The notes under the pieces are model-generated. The model was not told the origin of the DNA. It searched no databases and was given only the letters and a program-made list of their open reading frames with translations. Position numbers and translations under genes: made by a program. Shown piece after piece: positions 1 through 12,699 of a stretch of DNA of 60,000 bases; positions within the stretch are counted from its first letter, which is position 1; the number at the start of each line of letters is the position of its first letter. Source of the DNA: Acanthaster planci (taxonomy: Eukaryota > Echinodermata > Asteroidea > Valvatida > Acanthasteridae); assembly GCF_001949145.1 (NCBI RefSeq), contig NW_019091376.1:1670314-1730313 (forward strand), in the 5' to 3' direction.

Positions 1-220
1 ACAGGATCAAGGGCGATCAAGGACTAAATCTTGGGAGAGCAAGGGGTGCCAAATTTGGCATTATGTTCTTGACCTTTAATCATCTTTTTAAATGGTACAC
101 TTATGAGGCAAAGTATTCGGGCCTTTTCTAGATTTGGCAGAGAAAAGAGCGAAATGATGATAACCGCTTTTCTGTCATTATTAAAAAGTCCTTTGTTGCT
201 CCTTGTGGAGGCCGTCCCCG

Positions 221-425
221 TACACTTTAAAACTCCCGGGTCAGATTGACCCAGAATTGGGTCCCATTCGTCGTGACCCTTTTCTGGGTCATAGTATGAT
301 CCCGTCATAATTGACCCTTTCCGGTCACATCTAATCCTTTCTGGGTCATAATTTGACCCAGAAAAGGGTCATGCCGAATGGGACCCAATTCTGGGTCAAT
401 CTGATCCGGGAGTTTTTAGAGTGTA
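221..425. mobile_element. TGACCC-rich foldback (MITE-like) element
   Basis: A 205-bp palindromic element. The left arm (from 221, TACACTTTAAAACTCCCGGG) matches the reverse complement of the right arm (ending TTTTTAGAGTGTA at 425) over about 50 bases with few mismatches, and both arms contain GACCCAGAATTGGGTCCCA. The centre repeats TGACCC and GGGTCA further. The ends read TA-CACT and AGTG-TA, consistent with a TA target duplication. There is no coding capacity, so it is non-autonomous. Confidence 0.85.
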
Positions 426-999
426 GCACAGAACTTTGTATTTTATCGTAAGTTCTGTTCTTGATATCAGAGAGGACATTAATCTTATCACAATGTCACT
501 TCAGATGTCCCACAGTTCAGAGGATTTCCTGTTCAAACCCTGAACCTAAATGAGGCTTAATGATTATATGTCATTTACTGGATCAGTAATGCAAAAGAGG
601 AACAAAATTCTTACAACTCCGTTCAATCAGCTTCTGCATTGGACAGCATTAATGATTTAAGCCTACTCGCAAAATATGGACAAACCAAAAAGGGCGGACG
701 AAACATTCTTCATGAGAAAGAATGATATTGGTGTATTTCATAGACTGCAGTCCAAATTTATTAAATGGCCCCTGTCCGCCCCGAGCAGAAGCACCCCCTC
801 ATCAGTTGAAAGGAGTCATGTTGATTGGGAGTGTTTATTTTGCTAGTGACAACGCGACGGTAACGAATGCATTTTCATAGTCGTTTGTGAACTAGCGAAG
901 TCCAGTTCCGGTCAAATTTAAAGGTTCCTCTGTTGGTAGGACTCGTGCGCCCTCTCTTGGTCCAGCTCGGGCTCATAGGTTTCCGTGTCGGTTTTCTTT
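426..999. other. No feature seen
   Basis: No coding, RNA or repeat signal was recognised between the foldback element and the TGACGTCA repeat. Confidence 0.4.
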
Positions 1000-1215
1000 T
1001 CATTGCATTAGAAAAAGAGGAAAACGAGACAAAGTTGTTAGTTTGTTTTATTAAACACGAGGTGATCGGGTCATATCGATTTCTAGTTTGATGACGTCAG
1101 AGAATTTTGATATCTTAATTTCAAGACTTATGCAAGACGACATCTCTGAAGTATTGTACATGTATTACAAATGATGAAGTCAAATAAGAGGAAACCGATC
1201 ATTGATAACAGAGAA
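1000..1215 (-). repeat. TGACGTCA-family dispersed repeat, copy A
   Basis: Read on the minus strand, this stretch matches 13440-13600 in the same order: TTGACTTC, then ACTTCAGAGA, then ATCAAAATTCT, GACGTCATCAAAC, AGAAATCGATAT and ACCTCGTGTT. It is a clear second copy of one family, with small insertions and deletions. Confidence 0.7.
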
Positions 1216-1279
1216 AAGCAGAGGACAGGACAGTTAGCCTGATGTGTTGTCAGGCAGTATAGAAGCTTTGAGAGTCGTA

Positions 1280-2000
1280 TTTGTCTGCTAAGTCTTGAAG
1301 TTCACAGCTTTCAACTGCCCCCCTGCAGGAGTTCTGCGTAGTTCGAAGTTGGCGCTGGAGAAAACCTTTAGTGTCCAGTAGAATTTATGTTCAGTAATGG
1401 GAAAGTTGGGATTCAGCAGGCAGTTACTTTTAGCCTGTGCGAGTTGCAGATAGTAGATCTTGAATGTCACTGTCATTTTCATCGAACCAGTCAACCTGTC
1501 TGCAGGTAGGGTGCCCGAGTGATGAGGATGCTGCATCATAGATTGTTTCCTGGAGAGTGCGCCAGCAGTCATCCACATTGCTGTTGTTATTGTCTACTCT
1601 CAAGGGACTTAAGCGCATTGTTGATGCATTTTTGAAGATGCTGTTTAGCATCCAGTGAACTAAGTGGAGGAACATTAAGCTCCTCTTTGATTTTGGTGCA
1701 GTTTTGACCTTCTTGGAGATGCAGCTGGAAGCCAGCTCGGATCAGGTGAAAGTCAGTGAACCTGTTTAGCATCTCTCATGGCTCGGGAGCTAAAAGAGTC
1801 TAGAAGGTCTTACGTGTGCTACTAGTTTGGTCGCTGGTGCTGCCATGAGTCCAATCGCTTTTTTGAGGCTTGATAATAGATGTTGGTGATGGCAAGGTTA
1901 TGTTTCTTACACAGTGAGAGTAGGATCTCCAATAAGGTTGCAGTTTCCCAGACCAAATTCACAAAGGACTGGCATCATGTCTCATGTACTTCTACTGTAG
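1280..2000 (-). pseudogene. LINE relic: endonuclease to linker region, frameshifted
   Basis: Three overlapping minus-strand frames each give pieces of a non-LTR retrotransposon polyprotein in the expected order. Near 1900 the frame reads HNLAITNIYY, typical of the APE endonuclease. Around 1760 comes SSRAMRDA, equivalent to the TRAM-GA segment. At about 1565-1440 the frame shows WRTLQETIYDAASSSLG and then DWFDENDSDIQDLL, a segment widely shared between endonuclease and reverse transcriptase domains of aquatic-animal LINEs. Stops and frameshifts break it repeatedly. No reverse transcriptase core remains. The family call is pattern recognition; a translated search would settle it. Confidence 0.75.
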
Positions 2001-5000
2001 CACTGAAATCTCTGAAGTTTATTATTTTGACCTGGTGTATGCCTTTATAGAAATGTTAACATCGTCTTGGGTTGGCAGGGTTGGGGCACAGGCCGTGACT
2101 AGTGTTGCAGAGGTGTTTTGGAAGTGGCTGGCGAGGTGTCATTAACCGGTTTTCAATTAACTTGCTGTAATGACCTGGACTTTGTAGTTCTAATTTATCG
2201 CATGGAAAACTATTTATCTAATAATTATGCAGCCCGAAAACCACTCTACACTTTCCATGACATAAGCCTGAACATCCACCATAACAAACAGTCCTTTTGG
2301 AATCACGATTTATGTCCCAATTAAGGTTATACCCCTTAATTGACATTCAATTATGAATTAACTAATTGTAAACATTGTTTTGCTAGTTTTCCATGGGAAG
2401 TTCCAATGCGTTACCTTAGTTTGGGGTTGGAATGATCCGCATTTACACTTTTTATGAATGGCGGAGCAATATGTCCGGGATCCTCGCTATGAACAGTGCA
2501 GTGCCTTAAGGCTGTGGGCGTTGGTCGTTCGAGAACTTTCTCGGGTGCGGCCATTTCGCTGCTGATCGAGCAACGCCCAGGTAAGAAAGTTTTGCTCCAA
2601 AATTCTTCACTTTCTGTACTTTTTGTGGTTAAGTACCCTCACAGGGCTTATCATCATCATAACCGCTGATCATTATAGAGCATGTCAGTTGATCTTATAC
2701 ATAAGGATAGTGGGATTTTGATTCACTTTTTGAGTGGTTTTATGATCATATTGTTGGGGATTCTTCTGCGATAGATTGCTGTGTGGCATACGTTATACAC
2801 ATGTATATGTATACACACAAAGCACGTTACGTTACATTTACGTTGGACGTGGTGTGCGCTGTAGGCCTCGTGTGTGCAACACCGCGCTGTGTCTGGAGCT
2901 TGGGGGCTGTGTACGACCCGCATCGGTGGGTCGCGTGGCCGTTGCTTTTCATAGTGTGCTTACTTACAAGATGGGGTACGCTGTCTATATTTTATGCGGT
3001 GTGCATTCTATACAAGTATTCATACTGCAGTTCTATAATCCCTGTAGTTAAGAATATTATTTATCATGCCACTTTTGTGAATTATGTTTGTATTAGCTCA
3101 AGCTTTTGGGGAACTTGCCTGCCACAGGGTTCTTGCAACACTTTAGGCTACATCACTGCTAAGCCACCACACCAGGGTAATTATTTACTACAAAGTGTTG
3201 ATACAATGTTTCAACTTTACATTTTTACAACATTGTGTACACTAGATGTATAAGTGTATTAAATGTGTTGTATTTTGTATACAATAAATATCTTTGGTTG
3301 TAACCACTTATGCAACAATTTTGCATACTGGGAAATGTTTACCGAAAGAAGCTGATGAGATGAAAGCCACAAATAATAATTAAATCAATCAATCAATTAA
3401 ATCAACATCCGGTTTCCGACTGAATTCTTTGGGGGAATCAGTCAAGGGAGAGTGTCTCATCTTTTATCACTGGAGGATGGACCTACCACCCCACTACCAA
3501 GGGCGGCCTAGAATCCCACGTCCGGTCACATTGCATTTTTTTTATCTTTCCAGTTATACGTGTAGAGTAAGTGAAGGTGGTTGTTTTTGGTTGTACATGT
3601 ATTTGTAAAATACCTAATCCTTGCTTCCGTTCGAAATTGCTAGTTTTTCGGAAGCCTATACAGGTTTCTGTCGACCTCATGCGCTTGGGACGAAACCAAA
3701 TTTCTTAAGCTTTATTTTGTGCTCCAAAATAAATCCCTCTTAGACCGCATAGTAATAGCTATCATGGTGATTTTAAAGGGTTTTCTGAAGAAAGAGTGAA
3801 AACATCTGTACAACCCGTGAGAAAATGACACTGAAATTCGTATCCCTGTACATTTTCAATGAGCAGCTTTTACCGCCATGGCCAGTTACGTGCGTGCTTC
3901 CATGATATTATGAATTTATTTTTTATTGAAAAGGTCCATTTTGAAGTGAACAAAGCAAAGGAAGAGACTTGGTTCAGCAAATATGAGATACGAAAAAATT
4001 GCGCGCCGCCACCAGTAAGCTGACATCCGATCAATAACAGCAACGATTACAAACACCTTGTACCGTTGGCCTTCAGTACCTCTGGTGCGGCTTGAAAAAT
4101 TACCCTCTTGCCAAATTCATCCAGTACATAAAGTGACGGGGAAAAATCATAGCCGTTCAGTTTTATGAAGATCACGGGTTCCCCCCCCCCTCTTTAAAGC
4201 TTTCCAAGGCCAAATTTCTTTCCTGCAAATCGATTACTTCCTCCACACTATCTGACCATGGAAGTAGGGTCTAATATAATTTTCACCCAGCAGTGAATGC
4301 AACCTCCTGTCCATTCATTCTGCGTAAACACCCGAGTTGCAAAATGCCTGTGGTGCCAACCAAGGAGCAAGACATGGTGGGATCCAACATGGTACGGCAA
4401 GTGGTAACCATGGGAACGAGGTTGCTGTGGTCACCGATCGATCGCCATTATAAAGAAATGGAGATCAATGGGTGCTCCTGAAGTAGACCAGAGGAGATCA
4501 GTGGTGGATACACAAGGCAACTTCATTCGTTTATGCATTATTATGTATTCCGCGTATGCAAATATTTAAATGCAAGATTCCCCAGACGTACTTTGCGGTC
4601 ATTAAACCTTTCAGTAACTTGTTTTCTTGTCACATTAAATACCCAACGTTCAAAAGAAACGCTGAACTTCAATATTCTCCCCAAGTACTATTATAGTTGT
4701 CCGGATTGAATGAACTGGAGAATAGAATTTTGAAGGATTTTTGCCAAATTATAGCGTTGGTTCATCGCACAAACAATCCCCCCCCCTTAGTTCAATTTCA
4801 AAGTTGTAGTTGAAAACATTTCTTTTCGTTTATCTCGCCATTGAGGTTTAGGCATGAGGTTTCACGAATTAATGAGGTTTGACCGAATTAATTGATTATA
4901 GGTTTTTTAGCATTTGAATTTATCTGTACTTCCACCTTTCATTATCCCCGGAAACAAAAGTCAGACAGCATTAACAACTCGTGCTTTGTCAGATCCCCAA

Positions 5001-5280
5001 ATAATTATGAACCCCACGCCTTATCAATCCATTTATGTTACGGGTTGAATTTAAAATTCTCTGCCTTGTTTTCTAACTTGTCCATCATGGAGAGTCGGCA
5101 CCACAGTATCTCAACGATCTGATAATGACACATTCTTCTAACATTCGAACCAAAAGTTATGATGCAGCTCATCTTAACTACCCAATTGTCTGTCTAAAGC
5201 CTAGTAGGTCAAAGGGATATCGTGCTGTTGTTGTTTATGCTCCTCTGTTGTGGAACAGGTAAGGCCAAAACAAAAATTCT
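2001..5280. other. Gene-free flank; possible untested transcript
   Basis: No supported gene. A donor-like CAG|GTAAGA follows a GC-rich stretch at about 2510-2580. A 156-codon hydrophobic open frame (2783-3253) is followed by AATAAA near 3282; its first codon is GTG, not ATG. Together these could mark a non-coding transcript, but support is weak. The rest is AT-rich with C-runs near 4180 and 4780. Confidence 0.3.
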
Positions 5281-5760
5281 CGGTCTCTAGTCAGACCAAA
5301 GTTCCAGAATTGATGCGGTGATGTGGGTTTTGTTTGTGTGTGTGTGTGTGTTTTTTTTGGGGGGTGGCTTTTTAAGACTGGCAACGAACACGGAAATGAG
5401 TAGCATATTTAATCAAAGAGCAAAGGCTAGTAGAAGCACGTCGCACGTCATGCCGCCATTGTCGTTGATCAGCTGGCTGTAACTTTGTAACCTACCTGTG
5501 GTCTACTGTTTGTGTTCGACATTGAACATTACACGGTCGTAACGCTTCTATCACCAGGTACGAGCTGCCAGCGAATTAGTCTGGTTCTCTGAACAAACAA
5601 ATTACCCTTCTGATTTGTGGACTTTGGGCCGGGAATCAGTCTACTCGTAAACATTCAGGCGGTGCGGAAATAGAGGGCGCTGTTTTGACAATTTTGAGGA
5701 AAAAACGGGAAAAAATTGACGCGCACGTTCAAAATCGACGCGCGCGCTGACCAGAGACCG
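5281..5760. mobile_element. Candidate TIR element
   Basis: CGGTCTCTAGTCAG at 5281-5294 is repeated inverted as CTGACCAGAGACCG at 5747-5760, with one mismatch in 14. The A-rich flank outside each arm also agrees. The 480-bp interior has no coding capacity. Arms this short leave room for chance. Confidence 0.4.
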
Positions 5761-8025
5761 ACTTTTTTGGGGGGCCTAACCGGATTAATATTGACAATGT
5801 TTGGAGGGATTTCATGGGGGGTTAGGTGCTAAGCACATTTTTTATTATTATTCCATTTAATTGTTTCATAATTTTGCCTTCTTTTCTGTAACATTTTCAC
5901 CTACCTTGATTTTAATTTAATAACTATATATCTATTGTACCGGCGCATTTACTGATAAAATCGTGAATTATTTTAATACATTAATACATATTGTGCAGCG
6001 TTTTGAGACTTACTGTCATGTGACACGCTACATGAAAAAACTTGTTATTATTATTATTCATGAGCTACAACTGATGGACGTTGGTCGTTTTGAGAAAGTA
6101 AAATCACTAGCAACTTGATACCTGATGACGTCACAATTGTAGCAGCACATTAAGGGTGCGTTCGAGCGAGGTACAACTCGAGCATTTCTTTCAGCAAACA
6201 CAAAAACAAAGGAAGGGAAAGATGGGCCACTACCAGTCCAATAGTTTACCCGTCAGCGCCCAATCACCTAGTGAAATTTCATACTTAGCAGTGAAATGTG
6301 TTTTCAGGAAGCTTACACAGGATACCAGGTGTGTATCCAGTGGAGGGAAAGTTACTTCTTCCCTAGAGACATTTCTCTGTGTTTTAATGGAATTGGTAGC
6401 ATTTTAGACATCGTACTTATAGCGCCCTTTTGTGAAGGGGATTCTTTATTTCATGAATAAAATGGGCAATCCTTTTAGAAAAAAATTTGCTCCAGGATTA
6501 AAAACCTGGTTAACCTACTGCATGACAGTGCAACAATCTGCAGCCCAAACCCGCACCAGTGACAACCCTCCGTTTTCATATCAGAATAAGTCACTATGTA
6601 GGCCTATATACGGGAGTCAGCCAGATTGTCTTACTTGTGTGTGAAAATGTGTTTGCATTTCCATCCAGAGCGCTACTAGCCGGATAGCCTGGAAGCGGCG
6701 TGCTCTCCCAAGCAGGTTTCCCGATCACGTTTAAAGCTGTTGAAAAGAAAGAATTCGTCGAAGGCTCAAAGCAAGCAGCGGCGTTATAAACAAGGGCCCA
6801 ATCCAAAGGGAAAAGTTTAATTCAGGGCCCACCCATTTTCTGGAGAGAACACTTCAGTGGTCTTGTCTGTGGAATAGCGGCAGAGCTGTAAAGGTTAATG
6901 GTTGCACACTTGGATATTTTGCCCTTTTCACGAGTTTTCAATATTCTCAATTTGAGATTAAAATATGCTGTGATCAATTTTTGATTTGTTCCGATCTAAT
7001 CTGATGAAATCTGATCTGATATAAACTAAGAATTTTTTCAGAAAATACAAACTGTATGCATTTTATCCAAATTCTGAACGAAGGCGTTCTGACCCTCAAG
7101 AGCCGGGTTATTTTGGCCTATCTCACAGCCGGGGCGGACCCCCCCCCCGGACTGCCCTGCTCCACCAGCTATACTACAACATCCACTTGTAGTCTACTTG
7201 ACTTAGGTTTATGCAAACTTTAACAAGCAATTTATTAATTTAAAGAAGGAACAGGCCTAAAAAGCTAATTGTTTCTCAGCCATAGTCTAAATATTAACGA
7301 TACCTCTTTCACTGCTTGCTAATTTACTGTTTTATAGCAAAAAAATCCCTAAAAGGAAAATCTGAAACATCTGCGTGATTGCGTCATAAGCTGCCTTTGA
7401 AGGAAGAATTGCCTTCCTTTGGGCGTCTGTTTAATTAACAGGTACGGCATTGAGCACCATTAGGTGGCCCTAAAACAGACTGAAAAAGACGTTACAGTAG
7501 ATGGGCAAATAAGCACGGCTAAAAGTGCTCTTCGGAATAAAAAGCCCCCATCATAAAAAACACTTACATGCCAACTCGCAGGCCGCAAAGTGCAAACAAC
7601 AGATTAGACTGGCGCTAAAGATGGCGCGAACGCATTCCAACTTCTTCTTCATACTGACGGGGGAAACATGCAACAGCCAGCTCAGTCGACCCAAGATTAC
7701 AGAGTTGAAGCGTCACCACAGTCTGCCACCGTTTTTGCTCAGAGTGAAATGACATTGCGAAGTAACCATCTGTGAGTTTAAGGCCAACAAGTAATCGCGG
7801 GAGCATTCAATTTACACCTTCCGACTGTCATGCAACGGCAATTTTTTTTCAAGGTACGGTACTTAAAATAAGACCATGAGATCGATTGGATTTCTTCTGC
7901 ATTATCTTCATGAGCGTACAAACCGAGGGGCAAGGGGTTGGTTTCTTTGTGCGCTTCTCAAAACGGATAATAACACACAGCACAGATATCAGCATTTTTA
8001 TCCTTTTCATTTTGGACGCCCCTGT
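5761..8025. other. Gene-free flank
   Basis: No gene was recognised. A TGACGTCA site lies at 6126-6133 and a run of C at about 7140. The open frames at 6156-6644 show no family features. Confidence 0.4.
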
Positions 8026-8250
8026 GGACTTAGTGATCATGACCTGGTCCTTTTTGTTCGTAGAATTAGACTTGCGCCTCGAGGAAAACCTGAGATAATT
8101 AAGGTGTGGTCGTATAAACTCTTCAACGGGCAAGATTTTAACAGTGACCTCAGACAGACACCTTGGAATGTTGTTGAACCGTTGCATGATCCCGCGGATG
8201 CATGGATTATTTTATTGGTTTTCTACAACCGGTCAATTAACCTCTATGCT
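8026..8250 (+). pseudogene. LINE endonuclease C-terminal fragment
   Basis: The plus-strand frame reads GLSDHDLVLFVRRIRL, then a segment with KPEIIKVWSYKLFN, DLRQTPW and DPADAW. SDHD (codons at 8032-8043) is the catalytic Asp-His motif that ends the APE endonuclease of non-LTR retrotransposons. The spacing to the R-YK-FN and PW segments is as in CR1/Jockey-like elements. Upstream the frame stays open but no longer resembles an endonuclease, so the 5' part is lost or frameshifted. No reverse transcriptase follows. Confidence 0.8.
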
Positions 8251-8264
8251 ATAGAGGTTAATTG
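8234..8264. repeat. Perfect 14-bp-arm hairpin
   Basis: CAATTAACCTCTAT, loop GCT, ATAGAGGTTAATTG: all 14 pairs match. It overlaps the end of the LINE fragment, where similarity to LINE proteins stops. Confidence 0.8.
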
Positions 8265-11200
8265 TGGCCTATGTACAAATTGCAACTTGTGGTTTTTAAT
8301 TTTTAAATTGCTGCAGTAATAATTTGTTCCCTGTATAATAACTGATGGTATCAGCGGAAAACAGCTTATGCTGACCTGATTTAACCCAGGATAAAAAAGG
8401 ATAAATAAATTTTTAAAATGCTGAGGCGGTTTCATTTTAAAAGAGAACACATTAGACGCCCGTGAAAATGATGGCAAAAATGTACTGCCAATAAATTATG
8501 ACTTGTTGGGCAGCTTGAAAAGCGTCAAGTCTTTAGAGTACTAAACATATGGCGCTTTGCCTGCCACTACATAAGAGCAGCATTCTTTGCGTAAGGCATT
8601 GTGTCGATTTTTTTTTATCAAACCATGGCAATGTAGCGTTCTTTATCTTGCAAGACTGCAAGGCAAATTTAACTTGCTACAATTTGACCAAAACTGGGTG
8701 AAAACCATTTGAATAAAAGCCATGGTTGAGTTATATTAATTTGCGTCGTCCGTGTAACTGTTCGTCAGTAATAGCGCCCTCTTTCGACTTTGGCTGTTGT
8801 ATCTAAAACAGCTTAGTTCGGACGGCGTCTTTTCGTACATTCATGGTAAGCTTGATTTTGTTGTCCGCATAGGTCGGCTACACAGTTCAAATTGTAAACC
8901 CAAATGTTTCTCCCTAAAAATACAGGTGAGAATGTATCCTTGTAGACTTGCATGACCTAAAACACCAGAGAATCACCAAAGGAAACAAAATAAAATTAAA
9001 GGTCTGACAGAGGAATAACAAAACTTTAAAATCGGGTTAAATGAAACACAGGAGTATGTATAAGAACTTGCAATGGCTGGGCAGATAAAAAGCTAGTCTA
9101 CGCTAGTCATACCCCCATTGTATGCTGTACTACTTCCATTTATTGCAGAAGTCTCTTTGGAATTGAAGTATAAAACGGTGAGAAAAAAACTGGTTGGTGC
9201 AAGCATTGTTGTTGTTTTTTTGGGGGGTGTTGTGATTCTAATTGCTCCTGACATGTGTTCAGATGAGTGTGTGATATGGGGAAATCCCCGTCCACTACAA
9301 CCTGACAATAACATGACAGATCATATTCTCGCTTGGGGTGTTCATTTCAATATCACTGTTCTCCATGGTCAAGCGTAACCTTATCATCACCTTTCTGATC
9401 CATTCGGGATCGACTTTAACTGTTGCAAACCAGCTTGTCCCGATTTCAAACGACATTTGGGCTTGGTTGCCCCGCCAAGCCTAGACTTCATATTGTTGTT
9501 TCTTCATTGTGCTGCGTTATCGAGATCCACCATCTTGCGTGCGCCGGATGTTGTCGACGGTCTTGCTTCGGGAGATTATCGTGACCTATGACCCGCTTGT
9601 TACACCCTAAACCGACGACCAAGCTCGTAGATTTTTTCACATCTGCATAAACATCATAGCTTTCCCTATAATTAGCGGCACAGACATCCTGCGTTCTCAA
9701 ATATGGAAACGATGTACGCCATCTATGTTAATTGTAAATCAAGAAAATGTAACAAATATTCTCAAGTGGAACTATGCTTCTTTTTAATGTTGTTACTAAT
9801 GATGCATTTGAAGTTGTTGCTTTATTGTATTCCGTGTTTCGTAATTCCTTGACATTAATGAGGAGTGTTTTTATATTGAAAGTTGCTTATGCTCAAGTTA
9901 GAGGATTCGACAACTTCGAAAATGCAGCTCACTCTTTCTGTGATTTGAAATTGTACTGGACTGGCCTCGCCCTCGCGCCCTAAATCCCCATGCACCCTCA
10001 AACCACTGCTTCACGGGCCAAGTAGTTTGAACAGTTGGTCTGTGTTGAAAAGGGGTCCGGAAAGAGTTTCTTGGGAATTGAGGTCTGCGTGTAGATGCAC
10101 TAAAGGCACTTATGTCGTCTGACGATTAAGTGCCACGCGACCTGGACGCTTCTGACGTGTCTTAAAGGGTGATGGTCTGACGGGAGGGATCAGAGCCAAT
10201 TGAGGCGGTGACTAGCCGGCACGTGCTGAGCTCGCTTATACAGTGATGTATTGTCACGCCTCGGGCGCAACGCGGCCCGCGTCCCATCAATGAGGGGGGT
10301 CATCATCGGTCTCACAGGCCTCGTGTCGAGCAGCTTCAACCTTCACAAGTCCCACGACGGCCACTTTTCCAGCTGAGTTCATTCTGCTCGTTGTATTAGT
10401 TACTTGTTTCTCGTTTTTGAGGGGCATGGGAAGGGTTATATTTGCTGCTTTTTTGAAGGTCAAATTCAGTGCATACAATGTTCACCCGTCTTGCTCGTTA
10501 GTTATTCAATTCCAGAACGTTTTTATACTTGCTCAATAAATCTCCGGCTTCAAGAAGAGGTATATAATGGAAAATATATAGAAAAAAATAAAGGAATAAG
10601 GGTGCTTTGTCAGCAGATTTTTTTCAATGAAAAGCGAGAAATTATGCAAGGAAAACGGGTGTTTGTAAGCTTACAAAACGAACGGTGAATCGAATATCAC
10701 ACCAACCCCACGACGTGAGTAGCCCGTCTCTGCCAACATTTGCCTGCCCATATATTCATGCAAGAGTCCTTTTGTCAGTCTGCCTGTCGATAATTTCTGT
10801 CTTCATTGAAGTGCGTCGTTTGTGCTTGATTCCTTGTCTGTTAGTCACTCCGACTTATCACTTGCATTGTGTGTAAGTTTATTCAGTCGGAGGATAACAC
10901 TCCGGGTGGTGGTTGATTATTTTATTATTTATTGTATAATTTTATTTTCAAACCTGCTTTTATGCAACGGCTACACGTTTACTTTTTCTTTCTATGACTT
11001 TCTATGAGCGAAAAACGACATGTTTTATAGACTGTACACACGTAGAAACAATGTTTTTGTAAGCAAAAGTATAAAGTTTATTTTATTCGCTATATGGAAT
11101 ATAAAACGTTGGCAAGCAAAAAACATGGAAATTGTATTTAAAATATAGTTTTGAATACAAAGGCAGTACTTTACAGGCTAAACCTTTGTTGGAAGCAAGA

Positions 11201-11748
11201 TAACACTTGGCAAAGATAATAATTACATGGAATGTGTGACTTAGGTATTAAAAATAATAATAATAATAAAGATTTTAAAAACAGGTTCTAGTTTTATGGT
11301 GTACACAAGGCACTGTATCGGTTGTGAGGGCAAGACTCTCTAAATGGACTTTGTATTCTCACCTACAAAACTTGCAAATACATCAAAGTGTCATTCAGGA
11401 TATTTGCCCACTAGTTTACATCACTTGTGATTCTGTAGATTTCTTATCTGTTTATCCATTTATTCCTTTCTTCGTCACAGGACGAGGTGTATAATTTTTC
11501 TCTCTTGTTACTTCAGACGCGGTCTGCCCCTACTAAGCAAGTGCATATACGGCACAATTTGGCGGTTTTGTGGACTCCGGTAACAAGTCCCTTCATCAAA
11601 CCACTTATAAGTGGTGAGCTGTGACGAATTTTCAAATTAAGTAACTTGTAATGATGGGCGTCAATTTTTTCCCGGGGAATTTCGGGGGGGGGGCAAAATA
11701 ATCAAGGAGTTACTTTTGATTTGTTTGTTTGTTTGTTTTTAAGCAAAT
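8265..11748. other. Gene-free flank with CpG-rich block
   Basis: No gene was recognised. The stretch at about 9950-10400 is CpG-rich and contains imperfect inverted repeats, for example GAGGCGGTGAC near 10202 against GTCACGCCTC near 10252. It may be regulatory; that is a guess from composition. An AAT microsatellite lies near 11255. Confidence 0.4.
10105..10134. repeat. Short hairpin in CpG-rich block
   Basis: GGCACTTA and TAAGTGCC pair perfectly, and the inner TCGTC and GACGA pair as well, giving an almost complete 30-base stem. It is too short for a miRNA precursor. Confidence 0.6.
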
Positions 11749-11910
11749 GAGCCAGTTCGGTATTTCAAAAAACCAACGTCAATTTGGGAACAAGGCCCAC
11801 GCGTGAGTTCGACAAATGGCTGCGTAGATATCGCAGACCTCGCGTGGACTTCCGAATGACCCCGGACGCGCTTAGTTTGAGAGTGCATTGGTGACATACC
11901 GAACTGGCTC
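11749..11910. mobile_element. Nested foldback element
   Basis: GAGCCAGTTCGGTAT (11749-11763) is inverted perfectly at 11896-11910, with TCA agreeing one base further in. Inside, CCACGCGTGAG faces CCTCGCGTGG, and CTGCG-TAGATAT-CGCAG forms the tip, so the whole 162 bp can fold. There is no coding capacity. Confidence 0.65.
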
Positions 11911-12699
11911 GTTGGTAATTTTCACCCCTTTCATCTTTTTTTTTTAACTTTTTTTTGGCCACCCCCCCTTTTTTTCTCAGGGTGTAAGCACCCTCTTGCC
12001 CCCGTCTTCATGACGCCCGCGTGCTTGTGGCTTTACTGGCTTGTGATGGACTGTAATATAATGGACTCGAAACTGAATATTGCAGTTTAGTTTGAACGGG
12101 TAAAACTGCAAAAAGTGTGCTTGATGCATGACACGTACACAACTTCGCGACTGTACTAAAACTAGCTGCTAATTGATATTTTAAAATAAATCTGTGAAAC
12201 GACTGAATCTCTGTGTACAATATAAAGTTTAAAAATCACTTCAGTGTAAAATAAACGTGGTTCTTCATAACAAATCACAGTACTATGGTCTTTTCAAAGC
12301 ATACGGTGTTTAACAAACTTGCATTATATTTTGAAAAAAAAACAGTACGTGTACATGTAATTAAATGGCAAGATCGTTCTAAATACACCCAGCATCAAAA
12401 ATGCAAAGGATTCTAAGATAATACTTCAGCTACCGTAGTGAAACAATCATATGGTGCGTGATTTACCTCGAGTAAATAAAGCTCTGATTTTATACACAAA
12501 ATTGTCAGCTTTAGAATTGGGAACAATTATCCCAAACCGTCTCTCCACTGCCATTTTACCTCGGAGGTGTTATTTTCTTTAGCAATAAGGTGATCCGGTG
12601 CCTGATCGCCTGTCAGGTTTTAGTGCTTCATCTCTCTCCGCCTCCCTCCCTTTTCTTCAGGACGACAATTTTCTACAATTTTTTTTTTCAGACAGGATG
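11911..12699. other. No feature seen
   Basis: AT-rich DNA with several AATAAA sequences on the plus strand but no associated gene. Confidence 0.35.

Noticed and set aside
2783-3253. 156-codon hydrophobic open frame with AATAAA shortly after
   Set aside because: First codon is GTG, the frame begins in TACATGTA-like repeats, and no domain is visible; kept only as a possible non-coding transcript.
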